From Pseudoalteromonas sp. '520P1 No. 423' (lineage in GTDB: Bacteria; Pseudomonadota; Gammaproteobacteria; Enterobacterales; Alteromonadaceae), in contig NZ_BBZB01000002.1 in assembly GCF_001269985.1 (NCBI RefSeq), forward strand, positions 992,001 through 1,056,000: a DNA stretch of 64,000 nucleotides, read 5' to 3'. How positions within the stretch are numbered: position 1 is the stretch's first letter; each line of letters starts with the position of its first letter. Both the position numbers and the translations under genes were made by a program. This document shows, piece after piece, positions 8,601 to 15,995 of this stretch. Below the pieces are notes generated by a model, which was not told where the DNA came from, ran no database searches, and saw only the letters and a program-made list of their open reading frames with translations.

Positions 8601-10789
8601 TATTCTTTATGGGCTGGATGTTACAAAACTTTGAAAAACCGCTAACTGATTCTATTGCAACTTTAGAACACGCTTATGAAGTATCTTTAGAAAAAGGTGA
8701 TAATGAATACGCATCTTATGCACTAAATAATTTAACACAAGCTAAATTTAATAGTTCGCAGCCATTAGATGAGCTTGTAGCAGGTATGAAAGATACACAC
8801 AAAATACTTAAAGGTTTTGGATATACTTCTTCTCAATACTGGCATGATATCTGTTGGCAAACTGCTAACAACTTTTACGAGCCATGTGATGACCCCGATA
8901 TGTTATGTGGAAAAGCTTATAACGAAAATCAAAAATTAACACTACATCACAAAGCACAAGATAACAGTACCTTATTTTTATTATATTTTAATAAATTATT
9001 ATTGAGTATATTTTTTAACAAAGAAAATGCCATAACCTATGCAAATAAAGGCCGTGAGTTTTTAAAATCTGGGGCAGGCATGTATGCATATGCAGCTTTT
9101 CACTTTTACGATTCTCTAGCCTTAATAAAAGATATTAAAGCTGTACCCGCAAATAAGCGTAAACATCTAAAACGTATTAAAAAGAATCAAAAAAAGTTAA
9201 AACATTGGGCACAGCATGCACCTGAAAACTATTTAAATAAATGGCAACTTGTTGAAGCCGAGTGTTGTAGCCTTTTTGGAAAAATCCAGAAAGCCATGAC
9301 ATTTTATGCTGATGCAATTTGTAATGCGCAAAATGCAAATTTACACCATGAGCAAGCACTTGCCCATGAATTAACCGCTAAGTTTTACCTATCATTAAAT
9401 CAAGAACGTTTAGCGATTACAGATATTAAACAAGCATATTATTTATATAGGAACTGGCAGGCACATAATAAAGTAAGCGAGATAGAAAAAGAGTTCATAA
9501 ACATTATGCCTAATTTATCTCAACCTGACCTTAATACACAACTTAGCTTAACACGAAAAACTCACACAGGTGACGGACTTGATTTAACAAGCTTAATTAA
9601 ATCATCTCAAATGATGACTAAAGAAATAGAGTTAGAAAGTTTAACCAAGACATTGTTAAAAATTATTATGGAAAATGCTGGGGCTGATCGCGGTTTTCTA
9701 TTTTTATTGCAAGAAAACGATAGTCTTGCATTACAAGCCTTTGGTTGGGTTGAATCTCTAGCTCTGAATATCACTTCAATAAATGAAACTGATGAGCAAA
9801 AATTAAAATCTATGTTACCAGTCAGTATCATTAATTATGTAACAAGAACACAAACTGATTTATCAATAGAAAATGCAACGCAAGATAAACTCTTTAGCGA
9901 TGATGAATATTTTGAGAGCCATGCGGTTTATTCATGTTTTTGCCACTGTATTATGCATCAAGGTAAACAAGTTGGCATCTTATATCTAGAGAATAGTCTA
10001 TTACAAGGTGCATTTAGTAATCAAAAGATAGAAATGATTGAGCTTTTATCATCTCAAGCTGCTATTTCAATTGTTAACTCCCACTTTTTCTCTCAATTAG
10101 AAAAGAAAGTATTAAATAGAACTAAAGCACTGCAAACATCCCTTGAAAAACAAGAGTTACTTAATCATGAGTTGTTAAAATCAAATAAAAAGCTAGATGA
10201 TACCCATCAAAAATTACAACAAGCGAATTTAAAACTGTTAAAACTAGCAAATACAGATGGCTTGACAAATTTAGCAAATCGCAGACAGTTTAATCAACGT
10301 CTTGATGATGAATTTAATAGAGCCAGGCGCCTTGCTCAACCTTTAACCTTATTATTTTGTGATATAGATAATTTCAAATCTTTCAATGATACATTTGGTC
10401 ACGTAGAAGGAGATGAGGTATTAAAACAAGTTGCTAAAGCGATGGAATCTTTATTTGTCAGAAGTTCGGATTTAACCGCTCGTTATGGTGGAGAAGAGTT
10501 CTCAATTATTTTGCCTGATATTGATAAAAAACAAGCGAATTTTATGGCACAAAGGCTCAATCAAGTTATTGCTGAACTTAATATTACACATTCTGGTAAC
10601 TTACCACATAATAGAATTACGTTAAGTATTGGTAGTTATACTATAGTACCAACAAATGAAACCAACATTAAAATGTTATTAGAGGGTGCAGATAAAGCTG
10701 TTTATGCAGCTAAACATAACGGACGTCACTGCCATATTGATTTTGAAAGTCTTAAAAAAGATATCGGCGAAGTTACAACAATGAATTAA
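5642..10789 (+). CDS. Giant Ser/Thr kinase - AAA ATPase - GAF - GGDEF diguanylate cyclase
   Basis: A 1715-residue cytoplasmic signalling protein. Order: kinase domain (about 5-270) with ATP-binding Lys in VILKTL, catalytic loop HKDITPDN and DFG; an ATPase module (about 300-570) with Walker A LGQSGTGKT and Walker B IIFIDDWQWAD; a long helical TPR-like region (about 700-1290); GAF (about 1315-1480); a coiled coil; GGDEF (about 1535-1705) with active-site GGEEF and, five residues before it, RSSD, a product-inhibition I-site. The Gly-rich loop of the kinase is degenerate and the catalytic-loop Lys is Thr, as is common in the HstK-like kinase-ATPase family, where the C-terminus is usually a histidine kinase. 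Here it is a diguanylate cyclase with intact motif, so the output is c-di-GMP. The start is TTG at 5642, 3 bases after the previous stop; a GTG at 5654 is an alternative. Confidence 0.87.
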   Translation: MDLLVNFSDFKITEKIYESDISIIYRAVTLDDLTPVILKTLNRDYPTQLELSQFRREYDVSKELRGIDSVWQTKNLLQIHNTLVIVGNDIDGISLSKWLKFNTEINIDKRLVIAISLANALKTLHLNHLIHKDITPDNIVYNEDTNQIQIIDFGIASLLNNEFHNFQNVNQLEGTLSYISPEQTGRVNRNLDYRSDLYSYGVVLYELFSGLLPFKEQQELALVHAHISKQAIDVREINNKIPKALAKIIMKLLSKSADSRYQSSEGLISDLDTCLFELKLNNQDFDFEIGKKDSLQVFNIPQKLYGRQKHIKTILNSFFNICSAKAEVLFILGQSGTGKTALVQEIYKPLTSTSGFFISGKFDQFQKNIPFYAWSQALNELVHLLLKEKADVLEFWKDIIQDAVGDLGKVITQVVPSLELIIGTQPDVSELSSSQAYNRFNYVFIKFLTSLATKKFPLIIFIDDWQWADNASLSLLKRVSDDMQDSCLLLINAYRDDEVDDAHSLSLVRSHIESSAINNHDILLENLTYNDVYDLINEMLQSPIGIDDLVKLVFDKTAGNAFFLIQFLDTLKEKSLILFDVKNDSWYWHHDELHKENMTSNVIELLSQKLLILAQDTQQALRYAASINNRFSLKMLASVIGKPQNIIAQSLEPALLEGIIRPLDINYRYATQKVIYQDVHYRFTHDNLQQAAYALLPEPLKTQTHLQIARTLESKLSNTEKQKELFNIVNHYNIATNLIKNDADIHNLINLNMAAGKKAMNSTAFSSALCYFENAISLLPEDPWSNLQDICAQLLTLAAETALLEKQYCKMESWIDELLAHTRLPIEQASIWTLRLQAYTAQNRLEEAVEASNIALSFLDVNLSKLPSFSKVMFELFKTKYKLRNQTCESLLELQEMTDPSNLLIMRILGLTIPPAYWTSQNLVAVIVFKMTQISVELGYSPMTGYAFSWWGITESALLNQIKSGTEFGNLGIKIAEKYDLQLQQPLFFMGWMLQNFEKPLTDSIATLEHAYEVSLEKGDNEYASYALNNLTQAKFNSSQPLDELVAGMKDTHKILKGFGYTSSQYWHDICWQTANNFYEPCDDPDMLCGKAYNENQKLTLHHKAQDNSTLFLLYFNKLLLSIFFNKENAITYANKGREFLKSGAGMYAYAAFHFYDSLALIKDIKAVPANKRKHLKRIKKNQKKLKHWAQHAPENYLNKWQLVEAECCSLFGKIQKAMTFYADAICNAQNANLHHEQALAHELTAKFYLSLNQERLAITDIKQAYYLYRNWQAHNKVSEIEKEFINIMPNLSQPDLNTQLSLTRKTHTGDGLDLTSLIKSSQMMTKEIELESLTKTLLKIIMENAGADRGFLFLLQENDSLALQAFGWVESLALNITSINETDEQKLKSMLPVSIINYVTRTQTDLSIENATQDKLFSDDEYFESHAVYSCFCHCIMHQGKQVGILYLENSLLQGAFSNQKIEMIELLSSQAAISIVNSHFFSQLEKKVLNRTKALQTSLEKQELLNHELLKSNKKLDDTHQKLQQANLKLLKLANTDGLTNLANRRQFNQRLDDEFNRARRLAQPLTLLFCDIDNFKSFNDTFGHVEGDEVLKQVAKAMESLFVRSSDLTARYGGEEFSIILPDIDKKQANFMAQRLNQVIAELNITHSGNLPHNRITLSIGSYTIVPTNETNIKMLLEGADKAVYAAKHNGRHCHIDFESLKKDIGEVTTMN

Positions 10790-10822
10790 CTGCTGATACT
10801 TAATTGTGCTCAAATATCATTT

Positions 10823-10850
10823 AAAGACTTTAAAAAGTCTTTATTTACTT
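10823..10850 (+). terminator. Probable terminator after the kinase gene
   Basis: AAAGACTT and AAGTCTTT (10823-10830 and 10835-10842) form an 8-bp stem with a 4-nt loop, followed by TATTTACTTTA. The stem is AT-rich, so it is weak. Confidence 0.45.
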
Positions 10851-10971
10851 TAAACCAGATCGTTTCTAGTGCAGAAACTAAACCGATTTAACCAAGTTGT
10901 TAAATTTGACAGCCAAAAATCTTTAGAGACTTTTGCATAATACTTAAAGCCTCATGTGTTAAATTTAAATG

Positions 10972-11315
10972 TTATTTTTCTATTAGATCTTTTTCTATAT
11001 TTTCTATTTTTTCCCAATGAGCTAACTTAACTTTATTGTGTTGATAATCATATATATTCTGAAATTTTTGATGCTGTAAATCTAAAGAGTGAGCATATTT
11101 AAGTTGATTTTTTTCTTCGTTATTTAACGCATAACTTTGACCTAAAATATTTGCTATACACATGCGTTTTAGTAGGGGAGGTTCTTGTTTTTCACTTTCC
11201 CATTTACTTAAGATAGACTGAGAAACAGCTTCAAACATAGGGTGATTTGTAGCCAATTCTTGAGAAAACTGGTCTTGAGATTACTGTTGCATTTATCCTT
11301 TAACCTTAACACATC
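10972..11315 (-). pseudogene. Broken XRE-type helix-turn-helix regulator
   Basis: The open frame 10972-11256 starts only at a TTG and encodes the back half of a helix-turn-helix domain: QELATN, then VSQSILSKWESEKQEPP and an IANILG segment, as in XRE/Cro-type regulators, followed by a charged tail. Upstream in the same frame a further nine codons (SQDQFSQE and on) fit the missing first helices, but a TAA interrupts them after ATG CAA CAG. A different frame just upstream reads VLRLKDKCN, which is what the first helix of this family looks like. One missing base near 11275 would join the two. Reading: a frameshifted regulator, or a sequencing error. A translated fragment starting at TTG would lack a complete DNA-binding domain. 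Confidence 0.5.
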
Positions 11316-11359
11316 AAAAATCAAGTGTGAAAAGATGATTAAAGTTTAAAGGAATCTAT

Positions 11360-11613
11360 ATGAAAAATTTAATTGTTACTATTGTATTAGCTTGTTTGTC
11401 ATTTAACGTAAATAGCACCACAACAATTTTTGAAGATGTTGTTAAAAAATCTGAAGTCATCACAACTAAAATGGTTATGATGGTAAACCACTAATAGGTG
11501 CCGCTGTAGGTGTTGGTTTCGGTTCTGCTTTTGGATCTGGAAGTGGCAAAGATGCTGCAAAAATCTCAGGTACATTATTAGATGCATTCGCTGCTAGAAA
11601 AGTTAAACAATAA
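11360..11613 (+). pseudogene. Frameshifted small glycine-zipper envelope protein
   Basis: An ATG at 11360 with GGAATC before it starts a signal peptide (MKNLIVTIVLACLSFNVNS) and continues to a TAA at about 11492. In another frame the sequence continues without interruption as GKPLIGAAVGVGFGSAFGSG, then GKDAAKISGTLLDAFAARKVKQ, to a TAA at 11611-11613. This second part is a glycine-zipper (2TM) segment typical of small outer-membrane or 17-kDa-antigen-like proteins. Joining the frames near 11478 gives a protein of about 84 residues. The most likely reading is a single-base frameshift; a sequencing error is the alternative. Confidence 0.5.
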
Positions 11614-11634
11614 ACATTAAAGGGATCAATATAC

Positions 11635-11766
11635 ATTGTTGAAGTTAAAGGGGAGTTAGAGGTCGTTGATACTTGGTGCCCTCAACCAAATCAACAATGC
11701 AGCGCTATAATGAAAGATAAGATAGTTTATATAGTTAACAACAATGAATTAGTTGTAAAACAATAG
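11635..11766 (+). pseudogene. Short remnant frame after the glycine-zipper gene
   Basis: In the same frame as the glycine-zipper tail, and after its stop, a reading frame encodes IVEVKGELEVVDTWCPQP, then NQQCSAIMKDKIVYIVNNNE, and ends at a TAG at 11764-11766. It looks like a natural small beta-rich domain with two cysteines but has no normal start codon (ATA, ATT or an out-of-frame TTG only), although AAAGGGA precedes it. It may be the second half of a larger decayed gene or a small protein with an unusual start. Confidence 0.3.
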
Positions 11767-11828
11767 GCCATACACTACTTTTGAAATAGCGCTTCAATTT
11801 AATATCTTGAATTTAAAGGAACCTCTAC

Positions 11829-12170
11829 ATGTTTTTAGACTACTTTGCACTATTTTTAGTTTTTTTTGTTTTCCTTGTCGTATTTTACGGAATTATTGTA
11901 ATTCACGATATTCCTTATGAAATAGCAGTACATAGGAATCACCCTCATCAAGATGCAATTCATGCAACAGGTTGGATCAGCTTATTTACTTTACATGCAC
12001 TTTGGCCTTTTTTATGGATATGGGCCACTCTATATCGTGAAGACAGAGGCTGGGGTTTTAAAAGTCACACAAGAAAGAACAATCAAGAAGAATGTGAATT
12101 ATCAGATCAATTAGCTCAACTAAAAGATACAGTTAATAAACTTCAAAACCAAATAGCGCAAAAGGAATAA
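11829..12170 (+). CDS. yiaW: DUF3302 inner-membrane protein, YiaW/YibI family
   Basis: A 113-residue protein with two membrane segments (about 4-25 and 45-68), the family block IHDIPYEIAVHRNHP between them, the GWISLFTLHALWPFLWIWA segment, and a C-terminal coiled coil (about 85-110). This is the DUF3302 family, E. coli YiaW/YibI, always found next to an HlyD-type membrane fusion protein. Here that partner starts 5 bases downstream. No transport substrate is known for the pair; the family is thought to work at the inner membrane as an accessory of the YiaV/YibH protein. AAAGGA precedes the ATG at a normal distance. The gene is intact, unlike its upstream neighbours. Confidence 0.85.
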   Translation: MFLDYFALFLVFFVFLVVFYGIIVIHDIPYEIAVHRNHPHQDAIHATGWISLFTLHALWPFLWIWATLYREDRGWGFKSHTRKNNQEECELSDQLAQLKDTVNKLQNQIAQKE

Positions 12171-12175
12171 TATTT

Positions 12176-13324
12176 ATGGATTTACTCATTATTTTAACTT
12201 ATACCGCAATTTGTATTATGATTTTTAAGACATTTAAAATACCGCTTAATAAATGGTCAGTTCCAACCGCTGTTTTGGGTGGTATATTTATTTTATCAGC
12301 GATTATTGTCACAATGAATTACAACCATCCTTATGCAAAATATGCAAAAGAAGTATTTGTATCTGTACCTATCGTTCCTCAAGTAACGGGGACAGTTAAC
12401 ACTGTGAATGTAGTACCTAATCAGCTCGTTAATAAAGGCGAAGTTTTGTTCACTCTTGAAAATGAACAACAAAAAATCGCACTAGCCAAAGCCGATGCGG
12501 CGCTAATTGAAGCAAAAAGTGGTGCATTGCAAAAAAATGAAAGTTTATTAGCAGCCATCGCAAAAGTAGAGAAAGCAAAAGCAAATAAAGACAGAAGCAA
12601 CACGACGTATATACGTTATCGTGATGGCCACTTAAAAGGAGGCGTAAATTCACCTTTTTCTGAACAGCAAGTAGATACTAAAAAGAAATTATATGAGGCT
12701 GATGTTGCTACATTAGATGCTGCGCAAGCTGATGAAAGACGTATAAGGTTAATCACAGAATCAACAATTTTTGGTGAAAATACACAAGTAGCACAACTAA
12801 AAGCAGCGAGAGATAAAGCTAAACTTGATTTAGAGCGTACTTTTGTTCGTGCACCATCAGATGGCTTTCCAACTCAGGTTGCTATTAGACCAGGTATAAG
12901 GGCAGCGAGCTTACCACTAAGGCCTGTTATGACATTTGTACCAAAAGAAAAACGCAGAATAGCAGGCCTGTTTTGGCAAAATTCATTATTAAGGCTAGAG
13001 AAAGGAATAGATGCAGAAGTCATTTTAGATGCAGTACCAGGTCATGTATTTACTGGTAAGGTTGTTGAAGTTTTGCCAGCAATGGCTGAGGGTGAAGTAC
13101 AAGCAAATGGCTCACTAATACCATCTACTATGATTGCCAAACATGGATATGCGATTGCGATTATCGAATTAGATGATGATCTTGGGAAATTCAACTTACC
13201 ACTTGGTGTTCAAGGGCAAGCTGCTACCTTAAATTATGAACACGACATTTTACATGTTTCACTTGTACGTCGAATTTTATTACGCATGCTAGGCTGGTTG
13301 AAATATATCTACCCAGTAAAATAA
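12176..13324 (+). CDS. yiaV: HlyD-type membrane fusion protein, YiaV/YibH family
   Basis: A 382-residue periplasmic adaptor. Two N-terminal membrane segments (about 2-18 and 28-45) anchor it, followed by a lipoyl-like domain (PQVTGTVNTVNVVPNQLVNK), a long alpha-helical hairpin (about 95-215) containing the family's RSNTTYIRYRDG and GGVNSPFSEQQVD blocks, then the second lipoyl half (RTFVRAPSDGFPTQV) and a beta-barrel domain. These blocks are those of E. coli YiaV/YibH. Its partner yiaW lies 5 bases upstream, so the two form an operon, ended by a hairpin at 13333-13356. No TolC or ABC partner is adjacent, as is usual for this family. Function: probably export or envelope maintenance; substrate unknown. 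Confidence 0.88.
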   Translation: MDLLIILTYTAICIMIFKTFKIPLNKWSVPTAVLGGIFILSAIIVTMNYNHPYAKYAKEVFVSVPIVPQVTGTVNTVNVVPNQLVNKGEVLFTLENEQQKIALAKADAALIEAKSGALQKNESLLAAIAKVEKAKANKDRSNTTYIRYRDGHLKGGVNSPFSEQQVDTKKKLYEADVATLDAAQADERRIRLITESTIFGENTQVAQLKAARDKAKLDLERTFVRAPSDGFPTQVAIRPGIRAASLPLRPVMTFVPKEKRRIAGLFWQNSLLRLEKGIDAEVILDAVPGHVFTGKVVEVLPAMAEGEVQANGSLIPSTMIAKHGYAIAIIELDDDLGKFNLPLGVQGQAATLNYEHDILHVSLVRRILLRMLGWLKYIYPVK

Positions 13325-13332
13325 CTTTATTA

Positions 13333-13360
13333 AAAGGCTCAGAATAAATAGCCTTTCTTT
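13333..13360 (+). terminator. Terminator after yiaW-yiaV
   Basis: AAAGGCT (13333-13339) and AGCCTTT (13350-13356) form a 7-bp stem with a 10-nt loop, followed by CTTTT. Confidence 0.55.
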
Positions 13361-13387
13361 TACCCAAACATTAATTTAGGAAACATT

Positions 13388-13676
13388 ATGATAAAGACGA
13401 AAGTGATTTTATTATTAAGTTTAATGGTATTTTTGATTGCATGCGCCTCACCTGGCCCAAAGGTAAATTTTGATAAAAATCCAAATATTGATATTAGTTC
13501 AGCTAAAACATTTACATGGCTAAAAGAATCAAAGCCATTACAAGTCAGAGCAGGCTTTAACCCTATAACTAAAGCCCGAATCGACGAAATAATCGAAGAA
13601 ACGCTACTATAAACTTGTTAGTGATGTAAAAACAGCTGATTTAGCTATTTCTGACAACTTTTAGAACCTTAGTCAT
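13388..13676 (+). pseudogene. Frameshifted DUF4136-like lipoprotein
   Basis: The ATG at 13388 (GGAAAC upstream) opens a lipoprotein: signal peptide with lipobox LIACA, then VNFDKNPNIDISSAKTFTWL and NPITKARIDEIIEETLL, matching the N-terminal half of DUF4136 lipoproteins. The frame stops at 13610-13612 after only 74 residues, while the family is about 170-190. The family's next motif, KGYxLVxD with a following ADLAI, is visible in the neighbouring frame as YYKLVSDVKTADLAISDN from about 13606. One base change restores it. Beyond about 13670 the rest of the domain is not recognisable, so the gene looks frameshifted and deleted. Confidence 0.6.
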
Positions 13677-13690
13677 CAATATTATTGAAA

Positions 13691-13921
13691 ATGCAGCAAA
13701 AGTTGAAGATGCAATCAAGTAAAAATTGCACAGAATCAATAGCAAATAAACTAAGCGATCGAGAAGCAATCTCAGATGTCTGTTGATATGGAGCTATTGA
13801 TCATTTCAATGACTCTTCTACTCAATTACTAAATGAATTACAAAGCATACTAGATAATTTGGATGACGTGTCTAAACAAGCCCATGCACTAACGGAAGAG
13901 TTAGCTAAATTTAAAGTTTAA
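13691..13921 (+). pseudogene. Small helical gene remnant with an in-frame TGA
   Basis: From an ATG at 13691 a 77-codon frame runs to a TAA at 13919-13921, interrupted once by TGA at 13784-13786. The predicted product is helical and hydrophilic: CTESIANKLSDREAISDVC, the TGA, then YGAIDHFNDS, TQLLNELQSILDNLDDVSK and QAHALTEELAKFKV. The heptad pattern after the stop suggests a coiled coil. The simplest reading is a nonsense mutation (TGG to TGA) in a small gene. I do not recognise the family. Confidence 0.35.
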
Positions 13922-14036
13922 GTGATGATTTGAATAATGACATAAAAATTAATAGATATAATATTCTAATTTACTTTGCAGTATTTTAAAAAACAGATAA
14001 GGTGGGCTTATAACAATAATAATTATAAGTTCAGCT

Positions 14037-15245
14037 ATGCTACTAACAACAAAACTTTTTTATCGTAGTTATCATTATTCACTTAAACTATTTAGTTCAA
14101 TTATTCCTTTCCCTAGGCCAATTTTATATCAAGGTGAGCATGCCTTAAGTCAGTTAGTTGAAAATATAAAATCAAATGAACAGCGTTCATTATTACTTGT
14201 TACAGATAAAGTATTAAAAGACCTTGGTTTATTAGAGCCTTTAATTACACTACTTAATAAAAATAAAATAGCGCATACAATTTATAGTGATGTACAGCCA
14301 AATCCAACGATTGAAAATGTCGAAAGTGGTTTACGTGCTTATTTAACTTCTGACAGCCAAGCAATAATCGCGCTTGGTGGTGGTTCAGTAATGGATTGTG
14401 CGAAATTGATTGGTGCAAGAGTTGTCAAACCAAAAAAATCTATTGCACAATTAAAAGGACTGTTTAAAGTTCTTAAAAAGTTACCCGATCTATATGCGAT
14501 ACCAACAACCGCAGGCACAGGATCAGAAACTACTATTGCTGCTGTTGTATCTGATCCTATAAACAAACAAAAATATGCCGTCACAGATCTGGTGCTTATG
14601 CCAAAAGCTGCGGTTTTACTGCCAGAATTGACTTTAAAATTGCCTGCACAGATTACAGCCGCAACCGGCATGGATGCATTAACGCATGCAATAGAGGCTT
14701 ATATTGGAATCAACGGCAATAAATTCACAAATGATCGTGCTTTAAAAGCATGTAAACTGATTTTTGACAATTTATTGAATGTATATAAAGAAGGAGGAAA
14801 TTTAACGCAAAGAAACAATATGTTATTAGCATCTTTTTATGCTGGCGAGGCTTTTACGCGTACATCTATTGGCTACGTACATGCCATTGCACATAATTTA
14901 GGTGGATTATATGGCACACCTCATGGACTCGCAAATGCAGTGACTTTACCTTACATACTTAGGTGGTATGATAATAAAGCACATAAATCACTTGCTGAAA
15001 TCGCTCGTTATTGCAACTTAGGAAATGAGTTTAAACTCGATTGCGATAAAGCCAATGCTTTAATTGAAACCATAGAGAATTTAAATAAACAGATGGGCCT
15101 ACCAACAGGCTTGTCTGAATTAAGAGAATCAGATATCAGTATGCTTGCAACTAAAGCATTAAAAGAAGCGCATCCAGATTACCCTGTACCAAAATTTATG
15201 ACTTTAATGCAATGTAAAGAAGTTATAAGTAAGTTATTAGTTTAA
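14037..15245 (+). CDS. Iron-containing alcohol dehydrogenase
   Basis: A cytoplasmic NAD(P)-dependent, metal-dependent dehydrogenase that interconverts alcohols and aldehydes or ketones. The 402 residues have the full family signature: nucleotide-binding GGGSVMDCAK near residue 117, PTTAGTGSE near 156, the metal ligands in GMDALTHAIEAYIG (Asp and His) and in YVHAIAHNLGGLYGTPHG (two His). Length is normal for the group. An N-terminal extension of about 25 residues (FYRSYHYSLKLFSS) precedes the Rossmann part, as in the fused-tail subgroup of proteobacterial enzymes. The ATG at 14037 lacks a clear Shine-Dalgarno sequence; GGTGGG lies about 30 bases upstream. It stands alone between decayed genes and the cupredoxin operon. 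The substrate cannot be read from sequence. Confidence 0.9.
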   Translation: MLLTTKLFYRSYHYSLKLFSSIIPFPRPILYQGEHALSQLVENIKSNEQRSLLLVTDKVLKDLGLLEPLITLLNKNKIAHTIYSDVQPNPTIENVESGLRAYLTSDSQAIIALGGGSVMDCAKLIGARVVKPKKSIAQLKGLFKVLKKLPDLYAIPTTAGTGSETTIAAVVSDPINKQKYAVTDLVLMPKAAVLLPELTLKLPAQITAATGMDALTHAIEAYIGINGNKFTNDRALKACKLIFDNLLNVYKEGGNLTQRNNMLLASFYAGEAFTRTSIGYVHAIAHNLGGLYGTPHGLANAVTLPYILRWYDNKAHKSLAEIARYCNLGNEFKLDCDKANALIETIENLNKQMGLPTGLSELRESDISMLATKALKEAHPDYPVPKFMTLMQCKEVISKLLV

Positions 15246-15339
15246 ATAAATAATTTGAAAGTTATTTCTTATAAATAGGGTCTATAATTTCTAGAGTAGA
15301 TTTTTAGATGTTATAAACCCTATTTAGAGGTGATTTTTC

Positions 15340-15990
15340 TTGATATACAAATTTAATTTCATTAGTTTTTTATTGTTAAGTAGCCAAGTTTTAGCTAATT
15401 ATACTACTGTGACAGTATTAGACCCAAAATTGGCTGCAATAGAAGGGGTAGTAGTGTATTTATCCCCTTTAGATAAATCGTCCGTTAATTCTCATACAAC
15501 TCAAACTCTCATAATTTCTCAAAATAACAAGAAATTTACACCCTATATTGCTGTTTTACAAAAAGGTCAAAAAATAAAATTTAAAAACCAAGATGATGTA
15601 ACTCACCACATATACTCTGTTTCAGGTCAAAACCGTTTTGATTTCAAAGTGAAAGCAGGGGGGCACAAGGATAATATTAATATTAGCACAGCAGGTGAGA
15701 TTGCCATGGGTTGTAATATACATGATTGGATGAGTGGTTATGTGTTAGTTGTTGATACGCCATATTTTAATAAAACAACATCAAGTGGTATCAGTAATTT
15801 TGAAAATATACCTTCGGGTAATTATAAACTAACCATATGGCATCCACAGTTAGAAACTAACAATAATGAGTTTGTAACAGATATAATGATACAAAAAACA
15901 CAAAATTTTAAAGTAACATTACCTAAAGCACTGCTTCCTATACCCGTTCAGCAAAATCAAGACGAATTTGATTTCTTAGAAGGATACTAG
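15340..15990 (+). CDS. Periplasmic cupredoxin-like protein (methylamine utilisation type)
   Basis: A 216-residue exported protein: signal peptide to about residue 19 (SSQVLA), then a cupredoxin fold. Probable copper ligands are a His in DDVTHHIYS and the Cys, His and Met of GCNIHDWMSG. This is the family often annotated methylamine utilisation protein, but no methylamine genes are near. After it a Gly-Asn-Tyr-rich region (ENIPSGNYKLTIWHPQ) looks like a carboxypeptidase-regulatory-like beta domain. The start is a TTG at 15340, preceded by AGAGGTG at good spacing; no ATG lies nearby. It ends 5 bases before a membrane GGDEF-EAL protein, which in turn overlaps an outer-membrane barrel, so the three form one operon. 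Confidence 0.78.
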   Translation: MIYKFNFISFLLLSSQVLANYTTVTVLDPKLAAIEGVVVYLSPLDKSSVNSHTTQTLIISQNNKKFTPYIAVLQKGQKIKFKNQDDVTHHIYSVSGQNRFDFKVKAGGHKDNINISTAGEIAMGCNIHDWMSGYVLVVDTPYFNKTTSSGISNFENIPSGNYKLTIWHPQLETNNNEFVTDIMIQKTQNFKVTLPKALLPIPVQQNQDEFDFLEGY

Positions 15991-15995
15991 TTTTT

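Noticed and set aside
13784..13786. Selenocysteine codon
   Set aside because: No SECIS-like hairpin could be established and the region around it is full of decayed genes; a nonsense mutation is simpler.
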